From contig NZ_CP065373.1 of assembly GCF_015710575.1 (NCBI RefSeq), forward strand, positions 3,844,001-3,908,000: a stretch of DNA of 64,000 nt. The letters are read 5' to 3'. The translations under genes and the position numbers were made by a program. Below are positions 27,377-35,820 of the stretch, in pieces; within the stretch, counting starts at the first letter, position 1; each line of letters starts with the position of its first letter. The DNA is from Mycolicibacterium mengxianglii (GTDB lineage: Bacteria > Actinomycetota > Actinomycetes > Mycobacteriales > Mycobacteriaceae). Under the pieces are notes generated by a model. The model was not told the origin of the DNA. It saw only the letters and a program-made list of their open reading frames with translations, and did no database searches.

Positions 27377-28269
27377 CGTCTCCATGCGTAAACCACCTCA
27401 GGTTCGGGTTCCCAGATACGGGCAGAGTCGACGCCCGGCAGATGCGCCAGGGCGCGGTACTCGCTGGCCATCGCGATCCAGTCGTCGGTTTCGGCGATGA
27501 CAGCCGGTTTGCACGCGATGGCGTCGCGCACCACGGCGAAGGAGTCGTGATTGGAGACCAGCAAGGTGTAGAAGCCGTCGAACGTTGCGCACAGTTCCTT
27601 GAGCGCTGTCTCGACACTGTGCCCCTGCGACAGCTGGTCGGCGACGAACCGTGCCCCGACCTCGGTGTCGTTCTCGCTGTCGAACGGCACGCCCTGCGCA
27701 CGCAGGATCCGGCGGATGGTCGCGTGGTTGGCGAACGACCCGTTGTGCACCAGGCACTGGCCCGGACCCACGGCGTACGGATGGCTACCCGCCGGTGTCA
27801 CCGCGGATTCCGTCGCCATCCGAGTGTGCCCGACGCCCTGCCAGCCGCTGACATTCGGCAATCCCCAGGCCGCGGACAGCGCACGAGGGCTACCAACGCC
27901 CTTGAGTACCGTCATGTCCGCGCCGAAGCCGGCAACCAGCGCCTCCGGATACACCGACCGGACGGCCGCGAGCAGCTCCTCCGACGATGCCGGTGAGGTG
28001 AGCACGAGCACCTCGCCCAGGCGCCGCGCGGTGACGTCCGCGCCTAACTCCGCACCGATTGTCCCGGCCGAATCCTGCTCACCGCCAACCATTTCGAGCA
28101 GTGTCACACAGCCGTGGCCGGGCGGAGACCATTGCGGGTCACCGTAGACCGCGACGCCCGCGGAGTCGGCACCTCGGTCCTGCATTTCGCACAGCATCCC
28201 GCTCAGCAGCTCACCGAGACGCGGATACAACTCTGGACTGCGCAGGTGCAGCCCGACGATTCCACACAT
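27373..28269 (-). CDS. mgsA: N-methylglutamate synthase, class II amidotransferase subunit (MgsA-like)
   Basis: 298 residues of the N-terminal-nucleophile amidotransferase fold: Cys2 in MCGIVGLHLRSP is the nucleophile, and QDRGADSAGVAVYG, HTRMATESAVTPAGSHPY and VHNGSFANHATIRR line the glutamine site. In the methylamine pathway this subunit takes methylamine out of gamma-glutamylmethylamide. It starts 13 bases after the ligase stop, so the genes are translated together. Confidence 0.88.
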   Translation of the reverse strand: MCGIVGLHLRSPELYPRLGELLSGMLCEMQDRGADSAGVAVYGDPQWSPPGHGCVTLLEMVGGEQDSAGTIGAELGADVTARRLGEVLVLTSPASSEELLAAVRSVYPEALVAGFGADMTVLKGVGSPRALSAAWGLPNVSGWQGVGHTRMATESAVTPAGSHPYAVGPGQCLVHNGSFANHATIRRILRAQGVPFDSENDTEVGARFVADQLSQGHSVETALKELCATFDGFYTLLVSNHDSFAVVRDAIACKPAVIAETDDWIAMASEYRALAHLPGVDSARIWEPEPEVVYAWRR

Positions 28270-28282
28270 CGTGGTTCCTCTC

Positions 28283-29629
28283 TCAGAAGGCGGTCAGGTA
28301 GTGATCGATCTCCCAGTTGGAGATCTCGGCGTGGTAGGCGAAGTACTCGTCGCGCTTCAACTGCGCGAAGTACTCAGACACGCTGGGCCGGCCTGGAACT
28401 CGGTCATCCGGCAGTGCCGCATCGAGCGCAGCGCCGATCACCGCGTCCGCGTCGAGCGCGTCGATGGCGTCGACGAGCGTGCGGGGTAGCGCCGAGATGT
28501 GGGCCGGGCAGGTCCCCAGTTCGCCGGGATCTAGTCCTTGCTTGATGCCGTCAAGGCCCGCACCCAGGGCGGCTGCGACCGCCAGGTAGGGATTCGCGGA
28601 ACCGTCACCGCCCCGAAGCTCGACGCGCTGGTTATCCGGTACGCGGATGTAATGGGTGCGGTCGTTTCCGCCGTATGTGGGGCGACGCGGCGCCCAGGAT
28701 GCACCCGAACTCGTGGCTACGGCCCCAGTTCGTTTGTAGGAGTTCACCGTCGGTGCCATCACGGCCTGCAGTGCGCAGGCGTGCTCGAGAATGCCCGCGA
28801 CGAAGCTGTATGCCGTCGCCGAAAGCCCCAGCCCGCGCGGATCCTCGTCGGCGCCCTGGGGGAAGACCGGTGACCCGCCGGTCGTCAGCGACATGTGGAA
28901 GTGCAGGCCGGAGCCCGTGCGGTCGGCAAAAGGCTTCGGCATGAACGTCGCCACCATGTCGCGTTCGGCCGCCATCATCGAGATCAAGTAGCGCAACGTG
29001 ACGACACGATCGGCGGTGGTCAGTGCATCGGAATACTCGAAGTTCTGCTCGAACTGACCGTTTCCGTCTTCGTGGTCGTTGGCATAGTTGCCCCAGCCGA
29101 GTTCGTTCATCGCGGTCGACACCGCCGTCAGGTGGTCATACATGCGGGTAAGACCTCGGGCGTCATAACAGGGCTGCGCCGCCGTGTCCTGACCATCGGC
29201 GGTGATGAGGCGACCTTCGGCGTCCTTCTTCAGCAGGAAGTATTCGACCTCGGCACCCACCCACACCTCATAGCCGGCATCCTGCGATTGGGCCATCAGT
29301 GACTTGAGGATGTTGCGGGGCGCAAATGGCCACGGCTTGCCCTCGACATGGGGGTCACAGTGGACGATCGCCAGCCCCTCTTTGATAAAGGGAATCGGGG
29401 TGAAGGAGGCCGGGTCCGGGATCGCCACCAGGTCGGGATCCTTGGGTTCCTGCCCCATGGCGCCCACGGCGTACCCGGCAAATCCCGCGCCTTCGGTGGC
29501 CAGCTGGTCGATCGCCTCCACTGGAACCAGCTTGGCGCAAGGCTTTCCGCGGAGATCCACAAACAGCGCCAGCACGAAAGTGGTCCCCGCGTTTTCGCAG
29601 AGCCTCGCCAGTTCGTTGCTCTCAGTCAT
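28283..29629 (-). CDS. gmaS: Gamma-glutamylmethylamide synthetase-like (type III glutamate-ammonia ligase)
   Basis: 448 residues of the glutamine synthetase superfamily, type III/GlnT group: FVDLRGKPCAKLVPVEAIDQ, GAEVEYFLLKKD, NDHEDGNGQFEQNFEYSDAL, FMPKPFADRTGSGLHFHMSL. The ATG at 29629 has a GGAGAT site; the ATG at 29641 lies too close to be better. As first gene of the mgsABC-FAD-mscR operon it should use ATP to join methylamine to the gamma-carboxyl of glutamate. Ordinary ammonia as substrate cannot be excluded from sequence alone. Confidence 0.85.
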   Translation of the reverse strand: MTESNELARLCENAGTTFVLALFVDLRGKPCAKLVPVEAIDQLATEGAGFAGYAVGAMGQEPKDPDLVAIPDPASFTPIPFIKEGLAIVHCDPHVEGKPWPFAPRNILKSLMAQSQDAGYEVWVGAEVEYFLLKKDAEGRLITADGQDTAAQPCYDARGLTRMYDHLTAVSTAMNELGWGNYANDHEDGNGQFEQNFEYSDALTTADRVVTLRYLISMMAAERDMVATFMPKPFADRTGSGLHFHMSLTTGGSPVFPQGADEDPRGLGLSATAYSFVAGILEHACALQAVMAPTVNSYKRTGAVATSSGASWAPRRPTYGGNDRTHYIRVPDNQRVELRGGDGSANPYLAVAAALGAGLDGIKQGLDPGELGTCPAHISALPRTLVDAIDALDADAVIGAALDAALPDDRVPGRPSVSEYFAQLKRDEYFAYHAEISNWEIDHYLTAF

Positions 29630-30042
29630 CACTATCTCCATCAGCCGCCACGCCTGCGTTTACTATCGTGAAACGTTGGACACTGGGGATAGACGATAAC
29701 AGGTTCTCGAATACTGCGCGGCGGAGACGACTCAAAGAGAACCAGTTCCTACAGCTAGGTCCCCGTCGGCGATGTCGGCGGTGCCACGAATACCGCCAGC
29801 CGATCCGCATCCGTTTGCGGGCGATTCATCGCTCACCGCGTTTGAGTGCCCATCTCGGTATCTCCGCTAGAGGCAGCGCTCCCCACGTGCGTCTCTGCCG
29901 ACGTACCATATCCCTGCCTATCAACACTTTCCATGTGCGCCTGCGGGTTACGGCGCGTTCAGCGCCATCTTGCTGGCGTGGTCGAAAGTGCCGCCGATCA
30001 GCAGGACGTCGTGGCGATCGAGGCGCCGGAGGTATTGCCGTG
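29630..30042. other. Intergenic region upstream of gmaS
   Basis: About 410 bases without an assignable gene. It should hold the promoter of the methylamine operon; a GTTTAC-TATCG-TGAAAC imperfect palindrome lies about 25-45 bases before gmaS. Towards 30040 the minus strand continues from the TauE stop with a short protein-like frame (RHDVLLIGGTFDHASKMALN) that ends near 29950 and may be the tail of a lost gene. Confidence 0.3.
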
Positions 30043-30816
30043 TCAGCCGAGCACGAACGTGTCGACCAGCACATAGGCGGCGACGGCGAACACCAGATAG
30101 GCGAACCAGCGTTGCAGGCGGGCGGTGTCGGTCTTGGCGCCGAAGTGGCCGGACGCCACCGATGTCACCATCGCGGCGGCGACGAATGCGGCGGTGACCC
30201 GCCAGTCGATGCTGATGGTGTGCAAGTGAGAGAAGACGCCGGCGACGGAGTTGACGATGATGATCAGCAGAGAGGTGCCAATGGCCGTGGACATCTCCAC
30301 GCCCAGCGCTACCACCAGTACAGGGATGATGAGGAAACCGCCGCCGACGCCGAACAGTCCGGTCAGAAACCCGACCAGCAGTCCGGCGCCGATCGATCGG
30401 GGTGCGCAGCGGCGCCAATTGACCTGCCCCTCATCGATTTTGCAGGCAGTGCCGGTGGCGCCCTGGTCGGTCAACATTCGGACACCTGCGACCACCATCA
30501 CGACCGCGAATCCGACCATCAGCACCGACTGGGGCAGGTGACGGCTGAGGGCGCTGCCGGCCACCGTCGCCGGAATGCCGGCGGCCGCAAAGATACCGGC
30601 CATCCGCCACCGGACTTGCCGGGCGCGGATTCTGGGCAGTACCCCAACCGCTGAGGCGGCGGCGACGACGATCAACGAGATCGGAATCGCCTGCTCCATA
30701 TCGAAACCCATCCCGTAGACCAGTGCCGGAACGGCGAGGATGGACCCCCCGCCGCCGAGCAGACCTAGCAGTACGCCGATCAGCGCACCGAGCGCCAGTG
30801 CCAGGGCGGTCGTCAT
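30043..30816 (-). CDS. TauE/SafE family sulfite/sulfonate exporter
   Basis: 257 residues with about eight membrane helices. The family hallmark LGALIGVLLGLLGGGGSILA opens the protein and a second copy, GLLVGFLTGLFGVGGGFLII, lies in the middle. Within the persulfide module it probably exports sulfite or thiosulfate made by the dioxygenase-rhodanese. The ATG at 30816 has GGGGA seven bases upstream and lies 10 bases after the stop of the 30-residue ORF. Confidence 0.85.
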   Translation of the reverse strand: MTTALALALGALIGVLLGLLGGGGSILAVPALVYGMGFDMEQAIPISLIVVAAASAVGVLPRIRARQVRWRMAGIFAAAGIPATVAGSALSRHLPQSVLMVGFAVVMVVAGVRMLTDQGATGTACKIDEGQVNWRRCAPRSIGAGLLVGFLTGLFGVGGGFLIIPVLVVALGVEMSTAIGTSLLIIIVNSVAGVFSHLHTISIDWRVTAAFVAAAMVTSVASGHFGAKTDTARLQRWFAYLVFAVAAYVLVDTFVLG

Positions 30817-30826
30817 GACAGTTCCC

Positions 30827-30919
30827 CTACCTGTTTGACCGGCGCCGCGACATCGCGGCGAACCCGCAGCCATCCCACGTCGCCTTGCAGCACAGCCGGC
30901 AGGTATTGGGGTAACACAT
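30827..30919 (-). CDS. 30-residue Cys-rich small protein in the persulfide operon
   Basis: An ATG at 30919 with an AGGGGAG ribosome site opens 30 codons: MCYPNTCRLCCKATWDGCG followed by a basic tail ending SRRRSNR. Five cysteines in the first 18 residues, in a CxxC(C)xxTWxGCG pattern, suggest a small zinc or sulfur-binding knuckle. I recall short actinobacterial proteins beginning MCYPxTCxxCGKTTWxGCG; this one has Cys in place of the Gly. It sits between the CstB-like and TauE genes, 10 bases from the latter. Function unknown. Confidence 0.65.
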   Translation of the reverse strand: MCYPNTCRLCCKATWDGCGFAAMSRRRSNR

Positions 30920-30946
30920 ATCGTGAACTCCCCTGGCCTCGTCGCG

Positions 30947-32326
30947 TCACACTGTGGCGTGGGCGTCGGCCCAAGCGTTGTAACCGCCGAGCAGATCGGA
31001 CACGGGACCAATTCCGTTGGCGCGCAACAACGAAGCAGCAACGCTGGAACGCCACCCGCCGGCGCAGTGCACCACGATCGGCTTGTCGGTCGGCACCTCG
31101 TGAACGCGAAGACGCAACTGCGCAAGCGGGATGTGCACTGCGGCTGGGATGGTGCCGCCCTCGCGCTCGCCGGGGTTGCGGATGTCGATCAACGTCACCG
31201 CATCTTCGGCCAACAGCTCATCCAACTCGGCGACCGTCATCCGAGGCGCGGCCTGTACCAGGTCGACGAGTTCGGCGGGGAACTGCCCGTCGCCGCGCAC
31301 AGTGAGGTAGCCGATAGCGTCATCGAAGCCGATACGCGCCAGCCGCAGCGCCGCCTGCTGCTCCTCACCCGGGTAGGTGATCAGGGCTATCTGCGCACCA
31401 ACTTCGGCGACCATCCCGGCGGTCTCGGCGAACCGGCCGTCAAAGCCCACGTTCACCGTCCCGCGAAGATGCCCGGCGGCGAAATCCTCGACGCTGCGGG
31501 CATCGACGACGGGCACGCCAGCATCGAGCGCAGTGCGGATCTGCGGCGGCGTCATCTCCGGCACAGTGTGGTCTGGCCGCAGCAGGGGATGCACGCGCTT
31601 GTTCATCGCCGCGTCGGACGCGAAGTACGCCGGCGCAGCGGGTTGACCCGCAGTGAGCATCGCAACGAACGCCTCCTCAGTCATCGGCTGCACCGACGGA
31701 TTGCTCAACCGCTGCTCACCGATCGTGGATGTCAGCTCGGTCGAGAGGTTCTTTCCGCACGACGAGCCAGCCCCGTGGGCCGGCATCACCGTCACGCTGT
31801 CAGGCAACCTCATAAGCGTGTCGTGGATCGTGTGATACATCGCCTGAGCCAGATCGCCGGTCGAGCTGTGGCCGATGTTGGCCAGATCCGGGCGGCCGAC
31901 GTCGCCGATGAACAGCGAGTCACCCGTGAGCACGGCCACCGGCTGGGCCCCTGCACGCTCGCGAACGAGCACGCTGATCGATTCCCAGGTGTGCCCCGGC
32001 GTCGACAAGATCTCCAGGTCCACCTCGCCCAGGGACAGGTGCTCACCGCCGGCCAGCGCGCGGATCGGGTAATCGGTCTCGGCGGCCTCACCGAACCCGA
32101 TCCAGGCGCCCGTGGCTTCGACCAATTCCAGGTGTCCGGACACGAAGTCGGCGTGGAAGTGGGTGTTGATCACCCCTTCGATCGTCAGCCCGAACTTCTC
32201 GGCATCAGTGACGTAATCGCTGATGTCGCGCCGCGGGTCGACCACCACCGCGCGGCCGGTCGTTTCGTCACCGACCAGGTATGACGCATGCGACAGACAT
32301 TCGATGTAGTACTGCTCCAGAATCAT
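30947..32326 (-). CDS. CstB-like persulfide dioxygenase-rhodanese fusion
   Basis: 459 residues. Residues 1-250 are an ETHE1-type MBL-fold persulfide dioxygenase: THFHADFVSGH (His56, His58, Asp60, His65), STPGHTWES and TGDSLFIGDVGRPDL. Two rhodanese domains follow; the first (about 260-345) lacks a cysteine loop, the second has VVHCAGGWRSS with Cys421 active. This is the layout of CstB, which turns persulfides into thiosulfate/sulfite. It faces the rhodanese gene at 32507 across three CstR-type operators. Confidence 0.88.
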   Translation of the reverse strand: MILEQYYIECLSHASYLVGDETTGRAVVVDPRRDISDYVTDAEKFGLTIEGVINTHFHADFVSGHLELVEATGAWIGFGEAAETDYPIRALAGGEHLSLGEVDLEILSTPGHTWESISVLVRERAGAQPVAVLTGDSLFIGDVGRPDLANIGHSSTGDLAQAMYHTIHDTLMRLPDSVTVMPAHGAGSSCGKNLSTELTSTIGEQRLSNPSVQPMTEEAFVAMLTAGQPAAPAYFASDAAMNKRVHPLLRPDHTVPEMTPPQIRTALDAGVPVVDARSVEDFAAGHLRGTVNVGFDGRFAETAGMVAEVGAQIALITYPGEEQQAALRLARIGFDDAIGYLTVRGDGQFPAELVDLVQAAPRMTVAELDELLAEDAVTLIDIRNPGEREGGTIPAAVHIPLAQLRLRVHEVPTDKPIVVHCAGGWRSSVAASLLRANGIGPVSDLLGGYNAWADAHATV

Positions 32327-32389
32327 CGACAGCTCCTCTCAGCCCGTATTCGGGCGCTGGTTCGTGGTGGCCCGCTAGACATTCCTACG

Positions 32390-32475
32390 ATACCCCCACG
32401 GGTATTTATTCCGGCTCCGCCAGATACCCCGGTGGGTATGCTAACGTCGGTCGCTACTATACCCCCATGGGTATA
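32390..32475. promoter_or_regulatory. Three CstR/CsoR-type operators in a divergent promoter region
   Basis: Three palindromes of the same form lie within 86 bases: ATACCCCCACGGGTAT (32390-32405), ATACCCCGGTGGGTAT (32424-32439) and TATACCCCCATGGGTATA (32458-32475). The motif matches the G/C-tract palindrome bound by the CsoR/CstR/RcnR family. They sit between the divergent CstB-like and membrane-rhodanese genes, so one repressor can control both directions. The repressor gene at 34291 is the obvious candidate. Confidence 0.8.
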
Positions 32476-32506
32476 GGTCCATTAACTGATAAGGGGTTCC
32501 CGTCTC

Positions 32507-33091
32507 ATGACAAACGCCACGATCGACGCCGCCACGCTCCAGGAACTACTCACCTCGACCAATCCGCCACGCCTCATCGACGTCCGCACCCCCGCGGAGT
32601 TCGAGACCCTGCACATCGACGGTGCCTACAACGTGCCGCTAGACCTCCTGAGGGAACATCGCGATGAAATCGTCAGCCACCTCGATCAGCACGTCGTCCT
32701 GATCTGCCGCTCGGGACAACGCGCGACCCAGGCCGAGCAGACATTGCGGCAAGCGGGGCTGACGAACGTCCGCATCCTGGAGGGGGGCATCACCGAGTGG
32801 GAGGCCCATGGATTCGCCGTCAACCGCGGAACACAGCGCTGGGACTTGGAGCGGCAGGTACGTCTGGTCGCCGGGCTCATCATCACCGTCAGCGTGCTGC
32901 TCAGCTTTTGCGTTCCACACCTCGAATGGGTCGCCGTGGCGATCGGAGCCGGCCTGACCGTGGCCGCACTGACGAACACATGCGCCATGGGAATGCTGCT
33001 GGCCCGGCTTCCCTACAACCGGGCCGGCCTTACCTGCGATACCGCCACGATCGTCAACCAGCTGACGAAAACTCCGCACACACAGAGGTGA
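32507..33091 (+). CDS. Membrane-anchored rhodanese (rhodanese + DUF2892)
   Basis: 194 residues. Residues 10-105 form a rhodanese domain with active-site loop CRSGQRA (Cys67) after PRLIDVRTPAEFETLHIDGA. Residues 115-165 carry two membrane helices (LVAGLIITVSVLLSFCV and VAVAIGAGLTVAALTNTC) of the DUF2892 type. It would shuttle sulfane sulfur near the membrane. Transcription from the operator-rich region directly upstream suggests induction by persulfide. Confidence 0.87.
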   Translation: MTNATIDAATLQELLTSTNPPRLIDVRTPAEFETLHIDGAYNVPLDLLREHRDEIVSHLDQHVVLICRSGQRATQAEQTLRQAGLTNVRILEGGITEWEAHGFAVNRGTQRWDLERQVRLVAGLIITVSVLLSFCVPHLEWVAVAIGAGLTVAALTNTCAMGMLLARLPYNRAGLTCDTATIVNQLTKTPHTQR

Positions 33092-33158
33092 CTTGCGGCC
33101 GCACGCTCTGCCGGCGGGAATGCCGCTGCAGGTGGGAGCGTTCACCTGTGGAGGCCGT

Positions 33159-33208
33159 ATACCCCCTCGGGTAATCTAGGTGCAGCGGCAACGAAAGGAC
33201 TCTCAATG
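33159..33208 (+). promoter_or_regulatory. Fourth CstR-type operator with orphaned promoter and start codon
   Basis: ATACCCCCTCGGGTAA (33159-33174) is a close copy of the operators at 32390-32475 and overlaps a -10-like TAATCT (33172-33177). It is followed by a good ribosome site (GAAAGGAC, 33193-33200) and ATG at 33206, but the frame stops after 12 codons where IS110-like sequence begins. This looks like the original promoter and translation start of the cstR-type gene, now cut off from it. Confidence 0.6.
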
Positions 33209-33214
33209 AAGATG

Positions 33215-34258
33215 TCAAGCCGCCGATTCGGTGATCTGAGGTGAATCGGGTTGCCAGGCACGGTTGTCGCGGATGAGTGCGTAGAGGACGTGGGTTCGGC
33301 GTCTGGCCAGGCAAATAATGGCTTGGATGGGCGGCTTGCCTTCGTCTCGTTTGCGCTGGTAGTAGGTCCGAGAGTGCGGGTCGCAGCGGATGGCGGTCAG
33401 GGCGAACATGTACATCACTCGGCGCCGTCGTCTGCTGTAGCGCTGCGGAGTGTGCAGCCGTCCTGTGCGTTTCCCCGAATCGCGGGGAACGGGAGCCAGT
33501 CCGGCCCAGGAGGCGAGTTGGTCGGCCGAGCCGATCAGCGCCGGGTCGCCGACGGCGGCAAGGAATTCGGCCCCGAGTCGGAAGCCGATGCCGGGCATGC
33601 TGGTGATCACCTCGGCGAGTGGATGGCGGCGAAATCGGCCCTCGATGTCAGCGTCAATGGCTTTGATGCGGTCATTGAGGAAGATCACCCCCTGTGCCAG
33701 TTCGGCGACCAGCGCGGCGGCGACCTCTTCGCCAGGCAGTCGCACGGTCTGGGTCTTCGCGGCGGTGACAGCAGCCTTGGCGATGGTGGATGCATTGCGC
33801 ACCCCGGCCTCGGTCAGGGTCTTCGTGATGCCCGAACGTCCGCTCTGCCGAATGGCTTTCGGGCGTTGGTAGCGCGACAACAGAACCACCCAACCACGGT
33901 CCTGGGTCAGTTGAGCCACTCGCTCGAGCGCCGGGCACACCGCCATGAATTGCTGACGCAGTCGGTTGATGGTGCGGGTCCGATCAGCCACCAGGTCTGC
34001 GCGGTGAGCGGTCAACATCCGCAGTTCGGTGATCAGGTCGTCATGGGGATGCAGCACCGGCAGATCGGTGCCGCGCATGCGCGACTGATCGGCGATCACC
34101 CGGGCGCCTTTGGCGTCGGTCTTGGCTTCGCCACCGCGGTAGGTTCCCGAGGCCGGCCATACCGCGCGGTCAGCCAGGTAACGCACCGACTTGCCGGCGT
34201 CCCGAAAGCCGGCACAAACCACATCAGCCTCACCCGACCCACTCGGGTCGCAGAACAA
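33215..34258 (-). mobile_element. Decayed IS110-family transposase copy
   Basis: A 347-codon frame encodes most of an IS110-family transposase: KSVRYLADRAVWPASGTYRG, then the C-terminal transposase_20 region with MPGIGFRLGAEFLAAVGDP and ASWAGLAPVPRDSGKRTGRL. The N-terminal part of the RuvC-like domain with the first two catalytic acidic residues is missing. In the conserved KTDAKDAR motif the second Asp is Gly (KTDAKGAR). Homology fades near 34200, so the upstream non-coding end, which in IS110-group elements carries the guide (bridge) RNA, is also gone. The copy should be inactive. Confidence 0.8.
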
Positions 34259-34281
34259 CGTAACTGCACCTACGAACTTAA

Positions 34282-34560
<279 letters not shown>

Positions 34561-34828
34561 CCGACGTCGACAAAGCCTGAAAGCAGCCTTCGCAGACACC
34601 GTGGACCGTGGGCGGTGGAGGATGCCGCCGACGAAAGCATCGTTCATTCGCGTTCTTGAAGCGAATCGTCAACGGCAATGAACGGGTATCGCGTGAAGGG
34701 CGAACCGCTGCAACGTGATGTTCCCGGCGTCCCAGCCGTTTCGAGCGCCGCGACGTAGGCCGATCCGTACCCCGGCTGTGTCTCACTGGAGTTCGTCGCC
34801 CGTCGAAGAACCTCAGGCACCCTGACGT

Positions 34829-35341
34829 TCACAAATCGGTCCACAAGCCCAATGAAAAAACCCAACGAAAACGGCTCCCGGAGTTGCCTCCGGGAGCCGT
34901 TTTACCTGGTAGCGGGGACAGGATTCGAACCTGCGACCTCTGGGTTATGAGCCGGCCGGTTGCGGTCTTGCACTTCCACCAACGTCGATAACGTGCAGGT
35001 CGGCTGCAATTTAGCGTCTCGTATGTCACGCCGTGTCGAAGCGGTCGGCAGCGTTGCGCACGGTTTCGTTCACAAATCCGTTCACATCGATCGCGTCGCC
35101 CCAAACCTCTGACTACTTGCCGCCTAGCGACGCTCAGCTTTGCTCCGCCGGCCGCCACCTCCGGTAACTGACGCGTTGCTGTGGGCGGCGGCGAGGGAAC
35201 CACCCTGACCGTGTGCTGGCTCGGCTCGACCGGATGGGCGAGGGCCAGGCCGCTGGTCACCACGGCACCTACTGCGACCACGAACGACGCTGCAGCGGCG
35301 GTGATCCCGGTGCGGTGACGCCGCCGGTCCCTCATGGCCAT
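34829..35341 (-). CDS. Possible small exported protein; frame runs across the attachment site
   Basis: The first 60-70 codons encode a plausible secreted protein: Arg-rich start, a hydrophobic signal segment (ITAAAASFVVAVGAVVTSGL), an ALA-HP cleavage region and a Pro/Thr-rich tail. Beyond about residue 75 the frame enters non-coding DNA and reads straight through the tRNA fragment (RSQVRILSPLPG is simply translated tRNA), so the C-terminal half is not a real protein. The native end was probably lost or shifted at the island border. Confidence 0.3.
   Translation of the reverse strand: MAMRDRRRHRTGITAAAASFVVAVGAVVTSGLALAHPVEPSQHTVRVVPSPPPTATRQLPEVAAGGAKLSVARRQVVRGLGRRDRCERICERNRAQRCRPLRHGVTYETLNCSRPARYRRWWKCKTATGRLITQRSQVRILSPLPGKTAPGGNSGSRFRWVFSLGLWTDL
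34871..34900. terminator. Bidirectional terminator beside the tRNA fragment
   Basis: A 13-bp perfect stem (ACGGCTCCCGGAG / CTCCGGGAGCCGT) with a TTGC loop and runs of A before and T after. It resembles the terminator beside the intact tRNA at 45522-45551 and is probably the original chromosomal terminator of tRNA-fMet, left at the far border of the island. The 34561-34828 interval before it shows no gene. Confidence 0.8.
34909..34953 (-). repeat. Island border repeat (displaced 3' part of tRNA-fMet)
   Basis: 45 bases identical to 45560-45604, covering the tRNA from the anticodon arm to the discriminator base. The sequence diverges immediately beyond GAGCC, so no full tRNA is present here. 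This is the classic footprint of a tRNA-targeting integrase: the displaced 3' end marks the attachment site distal to the reconstituted gene. Confidence 0.88.
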
Positions 35342-35465
35342 GACACGACGTTATCGCGATCAAGTGACACCAGGCCACCGCCGCAGGCACATTCGAAATG
35401 GCCACTTCCCGCAGCTCTGTTGCCTATAGATAACACCGGGCAAATCAGTGCCGGTGACGGGGGGT

Positions 35466-35491
35466 GTGTCTGAAATGACGGTTTTAGACAC
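35466..35491. repeat. Imperfect inverted repeat GTGTCT-N14-AGACAC
   Basis: Ten-base arms (GTGTCTGAAA / TTTTAGACAC) with a single mismatch face each other across six bases. It lies in a gene-free stretch (35342-35820) near the resolvase remnant. It could be a recombinase or regulator binding site or an element end. Nothing else in this 480-base interval is supportable. Confidence 0.4.
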
Positions 35492-35820
35492 GACCCGGTA
35501 GCAGCACCTCAGCCGTCGAGTTGTCGTGCTTCAGGCACGAGTGCGGTTGCTTCACGCGCGCAACGAGCCGGGCTGACCAGTTGAACTTCCCTGGGTCTGA
35601 GGGAATCTGCGTGACCGGCATCGCTAAATCGACTGGCCGATCCGATACGTCGCTGGGTATTGTCGACGACGTGAACATCCGAGTCGAGGAGGTCGTCGGC
35701 GCTCGCGCCGACATCAGATGACCGCGCCCCGATGCCGACCCGTTCTGGTCGGCGTCGCCGTCGTGCCCTCACTCACCGGGCGCAGCTTGGTGCGCCCCTG
35801 TCAGGATGGTTTGTACCCCC

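Noticed and set aside
32390..32475. Short palindromic repeats as a CRISPR array
   Set aside because: The three copies are 16-18 bp, self-palindromic and irregularly spaced (18 bases) in a promoter; they fit repressor operators, and no cas genes are near.
34909..34953. A second complete tRNA-Met
   Set aside because: Only the 3' part of the tRNA is present; sequence upstream of the anticodon stem does not fold into a D arm or acceptor strand.
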